8,581 bases of DNA, from assembly GCA_007127655.1 (NCBI GenBank), contig SKYX01000379.1:1-8581 (forward strand), written 5' to 3'. The notes beneath the pieces were generated by a model. It ran no database searches. It saw only the letters and a program-made list of their open reading frames with translations, and had not been told where the DNA came from. How positions within the stretch are numbered: position 1 is the first letter of the stretch; every line of letters starts with the position of its first letter. Both the position numbers and the translations under genes were made by a program. This stretch comes from Desulfonatronum sp. (GTDB lineage: Bacteria; Desulfobacterota; Desulfovibrionia; Desulfovibrionales; Desulfonatronaceae). Positions 1 through 5,928 of this stretch are shown here, in pieces.

Positions 1-2
1 CC

Positions 3-1187
3 CAGTTGGCGGACGGCACCGAAGTGGCGGTGAAGATCCGGCGGTTGGATATCGAGCGCAAGGTCCGGGTGGACATCCGGATTCTGGAATTCTTTCTGGG
101 CCTGTTCCGGCCCTTTTTCAGCGTCTACACGCGCAACTCATTGGAAGCCGTATTGACCGAGTTTTCGGCCATGATCCTCAAGGAAGTGGACATGAACATC
201 GAGCGGGACAACCTGCGCAAGTTCCGGGAGATGTACACCCGCGATGACGTTCATTTTCCGAGTTATTACCACAAATACAGCAATGAGGACGCCCTGGTGA
301 TGAGTTTCGAGCACGGGGTACGGGTGGATGACGCGGCGGCCCTGGAGCGGCTGCGCATCCCGTTCGACCGGATCATGGACACCTTGGTGGACTTCTACAC
401 CGAACAGATGCTGGTCAAGGGACTGTTTCACGCGGACCCGCACCCGGGCAACCTGTTCGTACGTGAGGACGGGACCCTGGTGCTGCTGGACTTCGGGATG
501 GTCAAGCGCCTGTCCAATTCCTCCAAGATGGCCATGATCGAAATGGTGGAGTCAGCCTCGGCCCGGGACTTCGAGATGTTCATCGCGGCTTGCGAGCGCC
601 TGGGCGTGATCACGCCCGCGGCTCCGCCCGAGGAAATGCTGGAGTTCGCGGAACGGATGTTCGACATTTTCGGGAACATCGACCTGGACGCGGCCAGCAT
701 GCAGACCCTGGCCCTGGACGTGCTCTTTTCCATGAAGGAGACGCCGTTCAAGATGCCCCAGGAGGTTGTCTACGTGCTTCGGGCCAGCACGCTGATCGAG
801 GGGCTGGGCACCAATTACGTGGAGAACTTCAACGGAGTGAAGGACATCCTGCCCGTGCTCCGGGAGAAGCTGCCCAAAGCCCTGGGGTTCGACAAGGGGC
901 TGGTCAGCCAGGTTCGACGGGAGATCAGTACCCTGCCCATGACCTTTAAACGGGTCAAAACCATCATCACGGATCTCAGCGAGCAAAAGCTGCAAGTCAA
1001 AATCTCCCGGTATACCGTGGACCAGATCAACGAGCGGTTGCGAGGACTCCTGCGTCCGTTGGTGAGCGGTTTTCTGTGCATCATCGCCGCGTTTTTCGTG
1101 TTGTTGCTGGACGTGGAGTACGGAAGGGCCGTGGCGGTGAGCCTTTTCGGGTTCGGGGTGTTGCGGATGCTGCTGGGAGTGCGCTGA
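3..1187 (+). CDS. UbiB/ABC1/AarF family atypical kinase, 5' truncated by window edge
   Basis: ABC1/UbiB proteins are membrane-linked atypical kinases or ATPases needed for quinone biosynthesis. The reading frame is open from the window edge, so about 394 C-terminal residues are visible of a family usually near 550; the N-terminal KxGQ region lies outside. Counting from the TTG at 6, visible signatures are the start of the kinase fold (ADGTEVAVKI, with the lysine of the VAVK strand), the segment EVDMNIERDNLRKF, the catalytic HADPHPGN at about 142-149, and the metal-binding DFG at about 162-164 (VLLDFGMV). The last 45 residues hold two hydrophobic segments, the C-terminal membrane anchor typical of the family. 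Stop TGA at 1185-1187. The TTG at 6 is an internal codon, not a start. In a sulfate reducer the quinone would be menaquinone, which is inference. It converges on the EamA gene across a palindromic repeat. Confidence 0.93.
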   Translation, partial: QLADGTEVAVKIRRLDIERKVRVDIRILEFFLGLFRPFFSVYTRNSLEAVLTEFSAMILKEVDMNIERDNLRKFREMYTRDDVHFPSYYHKYSNEDALVMSFEHGVRVDDAAALERLRIPFDRIMDTLVDFYTEQMLVKGLFHADPHPGNLFVREDGTLVLLDFGMVKRLSNSSKMAMIEMVESASARDFEMFIAACERLGVITPAAPPEEMLEFAERMFDIFGNIDLDAASMQTLALDVLFSMKETPFKMPQEVVYVLRASTLIEGLGTNYVENFNGVKDILPVLREKLPKALGFDKGLVSQVRREISTLPMTFKRVKTIITDLSEQKLQVKISRYTVDQINERLRGLLRPLVSGFLCIIAAFFVLLLDVEYGRAVAVSLFGFGVLRMLLGVR

Positions 1188-1255
1188 ACGGTTCATTCAA
1201 AGTGAGGGCACTACCACTACAGCGACACTTCCATTTCCATCGTCTGACCAGGATG

Positions 1256-1346
1256 TTCAACCACGGGGCACACGGGGGGCACAGGGAAAATATTTTATAA
1301 ACATTGATGTTCTTTCCCCGCGCTCCCCGTGTGCCCCGTGGTTAAA
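1256..1346. repeat. Long imperfect palindrome (intergenic repeat)
   Basis: A perfect 19-bp inverted repeat (1259-1277 against 1325-1343) extends outward by two more pairs and inward, with a few mismatches, to about 1289/1313. That gives arms of roughly 30 bp around an AT-rich centre containing the palindrome aaaatatttt (1287-1296). The arms are built of short near-repeats (cacgggg-ca units, period about 9-11). The element lies between the convergent ubiB-like and EamA genes and could form a large hairpin on either strand. No T-run follows either arm, so a simple intrinsic terminator is not supported. The style matches short-period palindromic repeats scattered between genes in environmental proteobacteria, whose translations read like NHGAHGGHREN; this comparison is from memory. 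Confidence 0.85.
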
Positions 1347-1399
1347 TCTTCAGCAAGATCGGTTGAAGCCCAAAAAAGTCGTTGTAGTGCATACCGGAT

Positions 1400-2326
1400 T
1401 CAGCTTTTCGGTATATGCCGTACGGTCAGCTCCGCGGGGCGACTCGGGGCTTGGTTGCCCTGGCTGAGAAAGACCCCGGCCAGGACCAGTAATGCCGCCG
1501 CGTACTGCATGGGCACGAGTTGTTCATCAAGGATCAGCCAGCCCAGAAACAGGGTGATCACCGGGATCAGGTTCACGAAGATCGAGGCCTGGCCCGCCGG
1601 GAGGCGACTGATGCCGAAGTTGTAGAACCAGTAGGCCACGATGGTCACGCCGATGCCCAGGTACAGGATGGAGAGCACGGCTCCCAGGTGGAAGGTGTCC
1701 GGTAGGGGAGTGCTGGGCAAAAAAATGATCGGCAGAAAAAAGACGAACCCTACGAAGGCCTGGACCGCGGTCAAGAACAGCGGGCTGTATCTGACGCAGA
1801 GCTTTTTCAGGGCGATCATGCTCCCGGTGGCGCAGCACATGGCCAGAAACTCAAGGAAATTCCCCAGCAAGGGATTGGGGGCGTGCTCTGTGCTTTCCGA
1901 GAGCAGGGTCAGCCAGATCACTCCCAGGATGGCCAGAAGAAATCCAAACCATGTCCGGGGCCGCAGTCGTTCCTTGAGCACGACCCAGGCCGCCATGGCC
2001 ACCATTAACGGGAGCATGGCCACGATCATCCCGGCCTGGGAGGCGCTGGTGTAGGTCAGGGCCATGCCTTCGCAGACAAAATAGAGACAGGGTTCGCACA
2101 GGGCCATGAACAGCAGGAGTTTCCAGTCCCCACGCTGATACCGCTCGGATTTGAAGCGCTTCACCAGAAGCAGCAGGCCGCCGCTGGCCAGAACCATCCG
2201 GGCAAAGACAACAAACATCGGCCCGTAAACTCCGATGGCCAACTTCATGGCGATGAACGATCCGGCCCAAAGCACCGTGGCCGTGAACAACGCCCCGGTG
2301 GCCAGCCGATCCACGCTGCGCAACAT
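1400..2326 (-). CDS. EamA/DMT-superfamily transporter (RhaT/YdcZ-like)
   Basis: A predicted 308-residue inner-membrane exporter of the drug/metabolite transporter superfamily with about ten hydrophobic segments. The two-repeat EamA architecture is visible: the first half ends in ASQAGM..LPL..VLKERL (around 95-122) and the second half repeats the pattern as AGQASI..IPV..ILDEQL (around 243-270), each followed by a final helix. The short hydrophilic C-terminus (SRPAELTVRHIPKS) is cytoplasmic by family topology. Start ATG at 2324-2326 is preceded on the minus strand by a taagga Shine-Dalgarno-like stretch. It is divergent from the HAD gene and convergent with the ubiB-like gene, so it is probably transcribed alone. 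The substrate cannot be read from sequence; amino acids or other small metabolites are typical of the family. Confidence 0.93.
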   Translation of the reverse strand: MLRSVDRLATGALFTATVLWAGSFIAMKLAIGVYGPMFVVFARMVLASGGLLLLVKRFKSERYQRGDWKLLLFMALCEPCLYFVCEGMALTYTSASQAGMIVAMLPLMVAMAAWVVLKERLRPRTWFGFLLAILGVIWLTLLSESTEHAPNPLLGNFLEFLAMCCATGSMIALKKLCVRYSPLFLTAVQAFVGFVFFLPIIFLPSTPLPDTFHLGAVLSILYLGIGVTIVAYWFYNFGISRLPAGQASIFVNLIPVITLFLGWLILDEQLVPMQYAAALLVLAGVFLSQGNQAPSRPAELTVRHIPKS

Positions 2327-2405
2327 GATTTTTCCTTACGCTTTCAGATTGATATGACCAACGATTCGACAGTCGTGTTGATGGTCCGCAGAGTGCCGTG
2401 ATGCC

Positions 2406-2455
2406 CTGTGCCAGTTCCGTAATAGGGTGTCAAACCGGCACAGATGTGTTTTTTT
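2406..2455 (+). promoter_or_regulatory. Leader hairpin followed by T-run, upstream of the HAD gene
   Basis: An 11-bp stem with one mismatch (2406-2416 against 2433-2443; ctgtgccagtt / aaccggcacag) and a 16-nt loop is followed after five bases by seven T residues (2449-2455). It lies 15 bp ahead of the Shine-Dalgarno site of the plus-strand HAD gene. No other plus-strand gene ends nearby, so if the promoter lies upstream this would be a leader terminator or attenuator. The gap between stem and T-run and the large loop make it a weak terminator candidate. Confidence 0.35.
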
Positions 2456-2481
2456 AGACCCTTTGTCCCAAGGAGGTTTCC

Positions 2482-3243
2482 ATGACCAATCCCACCAATG
2501 TTCCGACTTTGTCCAGAGACCATTTTGACGCCGTGATTTTTGACATGGACGGCGTGGTCACGGACACCGCCGGCCTGCACGGCAAGGCCTGGAAGGAGAT
2601 GTTCGACCGATTCCTGGAAGAACACTCCCGGAAGACCGGAGTTCCCCAGGAACCCTTCGACCTTGGCCGGGACTACCTGGATTATGTGGACGGCAAACCT
2701 CGCTTTGACGGAGTGCGGGGCTTCCTGGCTTCCCGTGATATATCCTTGCCTGAAGGCTCGCTGGAGGACGAACCGGGCACGGGCACCGTTTACGCTCTGG
2801 GCAACTGGAAGAACGAGTTGTTCGGCAAGCTGCTGGAAAAAGAAGGTGCCGTGACCTATCCCGGCACGGTGGAGTTGATTCACAAGCTGCATGAGGGCGG
2901 ATTCAAGACCGCGATCATCTCCTCCAGCAAGAATGCGGAGACGATTCTCCGTTCCGCGGAAGCCCTCGACCTGTTCGAAGCAAAGGTGGACGGCGTGGAT
3001 TCCCTGGAGCTGGGCATCGACGGTAAGCCCGCGCCGGATATCTTTCTGAGCGCGGCGCGGGAACTGGGCGTGAATCCGAGCCGGGCCGTGGTGGTGGAAG
3101 ACGCCGTTTCCGGGGTCCAGGCTGGAAGGGCAGGGGAGTTTGGCCTGGTGATCGGAGTGGACCGGGGCGGCAACCGGGAGGCTCTGCTGGCCAACGGCGC
3201 GGATGTGGTGGTGGCGGATTTGGACGAAGTGGCCGTGGAATAA
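2482..3243 (+). CDS. HAD-superfamily hydrolase, beta-phosphoglucomutase-like
   Basis: A 253-residue cytoplasmic HAD subclass I enzyme resembling beta-phosphoglucomutase, which interconverts beta-glucose 1-phosphate and glucose 6-phosphate during maltose, trehalose or kojibiose phosphorolysis. Motif I is FDMDGVVTDT, with Asp21 nucleophile and Asp23 acid/base, the DxD expected of phosphomutases. Motif II is SSSKN (147-151), motif III GKPAPD (Lys182), and motif IV EDAVSG (Glu206-Asp207). The alpha-helical cap occupies about 30-110 and contains YVDGKPRFDGVRGFL, characteristic of the beta-phosphoglucomutase family. Start ATG is supported by aaggagg at 2470-2476. Family members often sit beside a GH65 sugar phosphorylase; none is present here, so the substrate is uncertain and a general sugar-phosphate phosphatase is the main alternative. 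Confidence 0.92.
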   Translation: MTNPTNVPTLSRDHFDAVIFDMDGVVTDTAGLHGKAWKEMFDRFLEEHSRKTGVPQEPFDLGRDYLDYVDGKPRFDGVRGFLASRDISLPEGSLEDEPGTGTVYALGNWKNELFGKLLEKEGAVTYPGTVELIHKLHEGGFKTAIISSSKNAETILRSAEALDLFEAKVDGVDSLELGIDGKPAPDIFLSAARELGVNPSRAVVVEDAVSGVQAGRAGEFGLVIGVDRGGNREALLANGADVVVADLDEVAVE

Positions 3244-3256
3244 TGAACCGCTCGCT

Positions 3257-3379
3257 TCGCTCAAGGCTCCAAGTTCGCCAAGAAGAGATTTTGTCTTCCG
3301 CTGGAAAGATGCGACAGCCAAAAGACTCGCCGCCTATCGCCGATATTGATTCCTTGGCGGCCCCTGAGCCTTTGAGCGA
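3257..3379. repeat. Imperfect inverted repeat in non-coding gap
   Basis: The left arm (3257-3284, tcgctcaaggctc..cgccaagaa) is matched in reverse complement by the right arm (3350-3379, ttccttggcg..gagcctttgagcga), with two single-base length differences and a short mismatched patch in the middle. The spacer is about 65 bp. The left arm contains caag at 3262, 3270 and 3279, a period of 8-9 bp, a short-period build like that of the palindrome at 1256-1346 although the sequences differ. The frame running through it from the overlapping ATG at 3243 is not a credible gene. Confidence 0.65.
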
Positions 3380-3406
3380 CCAACGGGAGCAGGCGGTAAA
3401 ACAATT

Positions 3407-3486
3407 GGCTCAATATGCGTTTTGCGTTTCGGACAGGTGACCTGTCTGCCGTCAGGCAGGTCTCCAGGGAATAATAATATTGAGCC
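3407..3486. repeat. Nested inverted repeats at the 3' end of the small membrane-protein gene
   Basis: A perfect 10-bp outer inverted repeat (ggctcaatat at 3407-3416, atattgagcc at 3477-3486) encloses a perfect 7-bp palindrome around a single base (gacaggt-g-acctgtc, 3432-3446) and an overlapping 10-bp stem with a ccgt tetraloop and one G.U pair (3439-3462). The last base of the outer arm is the first base of the minus-strand stop codon (3486-3488). The two inner structures are mutually exclusive. No T-run adjoins the stems on either strand. Confidence 0.7.
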
Positions 3487-3842
3487 TACCCCTCTTCACT
3501 GTTTTCATTTGATTTCCGGTCGGCAAGGGCGCGGTTGCGGCGGTGGAGCAGGGCCATGGCCAGCAACAGGCCGACCACCGTCACCACATCGTGCCGAAGC
3601 AGGAACAAGACAGTCCAGGTCGCCAACCCGAGAAACAGGGCGGCCTGGTTGAAAAGATACGAGCTGGCGGAGAGGGAGCGATGCCGGGCGACATACTGCC
3701 CAACGGCGAAAAACGTGACGCCCATGAGTCCCGCAAGGGCTAACGTCGGTTCAAGGACGGCGTACACGAATCCTGGGTGCAGTAGAGGATGAAAGATGAG
3801 AAGTGGCAGGACGGTGGAAACTTGAAGCCATGCGGACGGCAT
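3486..3842 (-). CDS. Small multi-pass membrane protein, unrecognised
   Basis: A 118-residue hydrophobic protein with three clear membrane segments, around 27-48 (EPTLALAGLMGVTFFAVG), 63-83 (NQAALFLGLATWTVLFLL) and 85-101, plus a likely fourth near the N-terminus (5-20). The tail is charged (HRRNRALADRKSNENSEEG) and probably cytoplasmic by the positive-inside rule. I recognise no family. The frame is closed upstream by TGA ten codons before the ATG, so the ATG at 3840-3842 is the only good start. It lacks a clear Shine-Dalgarno site and its last base lies in the stem of the hairpin at 3827-3868. It follows the gene at 3895-4206 by 52 bp on the same strand and may be cotranscribed. Steady hydrophobic composition over the whole length favours a real gene. 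Confidence 0.65.
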   Translation of the reverse strand: MPSAWLQVSTVLPLLIFHPLLHPGFVYAVLEPTLALAGLMGVTFFAVGQYVARHRSLSASSYLFNQAALFLGLATWTVLFLLRHDVVTVVGLLLAMALLHRRNRALADRKSNENSEEG

Positions 3843-3868
3843 GGTGCGGGAGGGGCCGTCCGCATGGC
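3827..3868 (-). promoter_or_regulatory. Perfect 14-bp hairpin at the start codon of the small membrane-protein gene
   Basis: gccatgcggacggc (3827-3840) is exactly repeated in reverse complement at 3855-3868, with a 14-nt loop (3841-3854). On the minus strand the first two bases of the ATG (3842, 3841) are the 3' end of the loop, the G is the first base of the stem, and the 3' arm runs through codons 2-5. It sits between two same-strand genes. No T-run follows, so it is either a processing or translation-control hairpin or a weak terminator for the gene at 3895-4206. Confidence 0.7.
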
Positions 3869-3894
3869 ATCAGGAGGGGGTTGGGGAAGGTGAT

Positions 3895-4206
3895 TCAAGT
3901 CATAATGTCGGCAATGGCGCCCTTGCCGGTGGCATGTGCGCCGAGGACATTCTTGGCGAAATCGTATGTTTGGCTCATATCTCCGAAGCCGCCCTTGGTG
4001 CCGCTTGGCCCGCTGTTCATGTATTCAAGCGTCTTGTCCACCACGGCGGCCCCGAAAGTCTGCTTGTCGACTGGAGCAAAGGAAGAGCCGGAGGCGTTGT
4101 TCAGGGTGTCCATGGTTTTTTCCACCACCGCCGCACCGAAGTTCGACCTGTTTTGGTTTTGCATGCCCGGGGATTGCCATGCCGTTTCAATACCAGAGAT
4201 ACTCAT
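3895..4206 (-). CDS. Small soluble protein with duplicated FGAAVVxKT motif, unrecognised
   Basis: A 103-residue protein with no signal peptide or membrane segment, rich in Gly, Ala, Ser and Asn. A 14-residue motif occurs twice, 28 residues apart: FGAAVVEKTMDTLN (23-36) and FGAAVVDKTLEYMN (51-64), identical at nine positions and conservative at most others. Each is likely an amphipathic helix. A third, weak similarity may be YDFAKNVLGA (about 81-90). Start ATG (4204-4206) has an ideal aaggagg site (minus strand, 4214-4220) seven bases upstream, so expression is probably strong. I cannot assign a family. Small helical proteins near motility genes (YjfB-like) were considered but the match is not convincing. 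It is divergent from the CNT transporter and upstream of the small membrane-protein gene. Confidence 0.78.
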   Translation of the reverse strand: MSISGIETAWQSPGMQNQNRSNFGAAVVEKTMDTLNNASGSSFAPVDKQTFGAAVVDKTLEYMNSGPSGTKGGFGDMSQTYDFAKNVLGAHATGKGAIADIMT

Positions 4207-4242
4207 GTTGGTTCCTCCTTGCTCATTTTCTAGAGTGCTTCC

Positions 4243-4271
4243 AGATTAACCGGATGAGAAGTAAATGGCAA
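4243..4271 (-). promoter_or_regulatory. Possible sigma-70 promoter for the 103-residue protein gene
   Basis: On the minus strand a ttgcca box (4266-4271, five of six to TTGACA) lies 17 bp from taatct (4243-4248, three of six to TATAAT). This would place transcription start about 25-30 bases ahead of the ATG at 4206. The spacing is ideal but the -10 box is poor, so this is only a candidate. Confidence 0.25.
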
Positions 4272-4413
4272 TGCTTTTTGTGAAATTGAGTGGGGTGTTG
4301 ATGGTCTTCCAGAATGTCGGCCGATTTGACCCATCAGAATCGCATGTTAAAGCCATCCATCTTTTGATGATAGAGGCTTGACGAGTAGCTTTCCTTCCCC
4401 CTTGAAAAAAATT

Positions 4414-4417
4414 GGAG
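4414..4417 (+). promoter_or_regulatory. Shine-Dalgarno site fixing the CNT transporter start
   Basis: ggag at 4414-4417 lies six bases before the ATG at 4424. The frame is also open to a TTG at 4412, but that codon overlaps this site, so the ATG is preferred. Confidence 0.6.
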
Positions 4418-4423
4418 TCTTCG

Positions 4424-5674
4424 ATGTCCCTGCTCTCCGTGCAAAGCGCATTCGGTCTCTTTACGTTCGTCCTGATCGCCTGGGCCTTGTCGGAAAACCG
4501 GAGGGCAGTTCGGCCTCGTTTGGTCCTTGCCGGGATAGGCCTCCAATTGGGTCTGGCCCTGGTGCTGCTCAAGATGCCGATGTTTACCGATTTTTTCCTG
4601 CTTCTGAACAAGGCCGCCGAAGCCCTGGAAAGCGGTACCCGGGCCGGGACCACCTTTGTCTTTGGCTACCTCGGGGGCGGGGCGCTGCCCTTTGAGGAAC
4701 CCTCTACCGGGGCGGCCTACATTTTTGCATTCCGGGCTCTACCCGTGATCATCGTCACCGGGGCCCTGACCGCCTTGCTTTATCACTGGAAGGTCATCCC
4801 GGTCCTGGTTCAGGTTTTTTCCGCGATGCTGCGACGGACCCTGGGCATTGGCGGGGCACTGGGGGTTGGCGCAGCGGCCAACGTCTTCGCGGGCATGGTG
4901 GAATCCCCGCTGTTCATCCGGCCCTATGTCGCCTCCCTGACCCGGAGCGAACTGTTCGCCCTGATGACCTGCGGCATGGCCACCATCGCCGGAACCGTGC
5001 TCGTGCTCTATGCCGGGATCGTCGGTTCCGTGGTGCCGGGTGCCCTGGGGCACATCATGGCCGCGTCCCTGATCAGCGCTCCGGCGGCGATCCTGGTTTC
5101 CGGACTCCTGATTCCAGAAACCGAATCGCCGACCATGGGAGAGGTCGTTCCACCCGTGGAAACCGCCTCCTCCATGGACGCCGTGGTCAAGGGCACGGGC
5201 TTCGGCCTGCACATGTACCTGCATATCGTGGCTTTGTTGGTGGTACTGGTGGCTCTGGTGAGCATGGTCAACGCGGCGTTGGGGATGTTGCCCGCTTTGG
5301 CAGGGGAGCCGCTGACCCTCCAGGGCCTTTTGGGGTACGTGATGATGCCCCTGGTTTGGCTGGCCGGGGTTCCCTGGAGCGAGGCCCACGCTGCCGGCGG
5401 TCTGATGGGGGTGAAGGTGGTCCTTAACGAACTCTTGGCCTACCTGGAGATGGCCGCGCTGCCCGAAGGGACCCTCTCCCCGCGCAGCACCCTGATCATG
5501 ACCTACGCCATGTGCGGATTCGCGAACATCGGCAGCCTGGGGATCCTGATCGGCGGACTGACCAGCATCGCGCCGGAGCGCAGCCGGGAAATCACGGCCC
5601 TTGGGCCGCGCTCGATCCTCTCCGGAGTGCTGGCCACCTTGATGACCGGGGCCGTGGTTGGGATTCTGAGTTGA
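4424..5674 (+). CDS. Concentrative nucleoside transporter (CNT/NupC family)
   Basis: A 416-residue inner-membrane nucleoside symporter driven by sodium or protons, close to the usual bacterial CNT length (about 400-420). The order is the family's: N-terminal helices (about 4-75), the gate domain (about 95-195), and the C-terminal transport domain. The first re-entrant hairpin carries MVESPLFIRPY (Glu160) followed by TRSELFALMTCGMATIAG, the family hallmark. The second half has VLNELLAYLEMA (Asn335-Glu336) and CGFANIGSLGI (Asn368, Ser371), matching the ribose-binding positions described for the Vibrio transporter. The usual GQTE motif reads GMVE here, so base recognition may differ. The gene stands alone between gaps of 217 and 254 bp. 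Substrate class is confident; exact nucleoside preference and coupling ion are not. Confidence 0.92.
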   Translation: MSLLSVQSAFGLFTFVLIAWALSENRRAVRPRLVLAGIGLQLGLALVLLKMPMFTDFFLLLNKAAEALESGTRAGTTFVFGYLGGGALPFEEPSTGAAYIFAFRALPVIIVTGALTALLYHWKVIPVLVQVFSAMLRRTLGIGGALGVGAAANVFAGMVESPLFIRPYVASLTRSELFALMTCGMATIAGTVLVLYAGIVGSVVPGALGHIMAASLISAPAAILVSGLLIPETESPTMGEVVPPVETASSMDAVVKGTGFGLHMYLHIVALLVVLVALVSMVNAALGMLPALAGEPLTLQGLLGYVMMPLVWLAGVPWSEAHAAGGLMGVKVVLNELLAYLEMAALPEGTLSPRSTLIMTYAMCGFANIGSLGILIGGLTSIAPERSREITALGPRSILSGVLATLMTGAVVGILS

Positions 5675-5717
5675 TCCCAATATCCCACGAACAGAATGAT
5701 TAACGTCTATCACATTG

Positions 5718-5735
5718 AAGAGCCTAAGGGCTTTT
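5718..5735 (+). terminator. Weak stem-loop downstream of the CNT gene
   Basis: aagagcc (5718-5724) pairs with ggctttt (5729-5735), a 7-bp stem with one G.U pair and loop taag. The T residues lie inside the stem rather than after it, so it is at best a weak terminator about 45 bp past the transporter stop. The rest of the 254-bp gap to dapL shows no gene or recognisable riboswitch. Confidence 0.3.
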
Positions 5736-5928
5736 CGGAGCGGCCCATGGTGTTTGACGCAAACTCCTCTGCCGTATAGATTTAAAGAAGAACATCTCTC
5801 GTTACCAAATCGTCGGACTGAGGGACGGAAAGGGATTCCCCTGAGCAATAACCTCGCGTTTCGTTTTTTACCGCGATTTGACACACGCCATTAACCGAGA
5901 ACCTTTAATGTTCAAGGAGTTTTGAAGC

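Noticed and set aside
3243..3440. 65-codon frame whose ATG overlaps the HAD stop (taatg), as if translationally coupled
   Set aside because: It runs straight through the imperfect inverted repeat at 3257-3379. The predicted peptide has no recognisable fold or domain, and repeat-derived reading frames of this kind are common artefacts.
4266..4282. tggcaatgctttttgtg as a sigma-54 promoter near the 103-residue protein gene
   Set aside because: The GG and GC elements are not at the required ten-base spacing, and it points away from the minus-strand gene.
4739..5884. Long minus-strand frame of 381 codons opposite the CNT gene
   Set aside because: It is rich in His, Gln, Gly and Pro, as expected for the antisense of a GC-rich gene, and the plus-strand transporter is unmistakable.
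5878..5909. Perfect ttgaca box with tttaat downstream, a possible dapL promoter
   Set aside because: The spacing is 20 bp, and the transcription start would fall on the dapL ribosome binding site.
5675..5928. Possible lysine or other riboswitch ahead of dapL
   Set aside because: No conserved lysine-riboswitch or other known aptamer core was seen in the 254-bp gap; only a weak stem-loop at 5718-5735.
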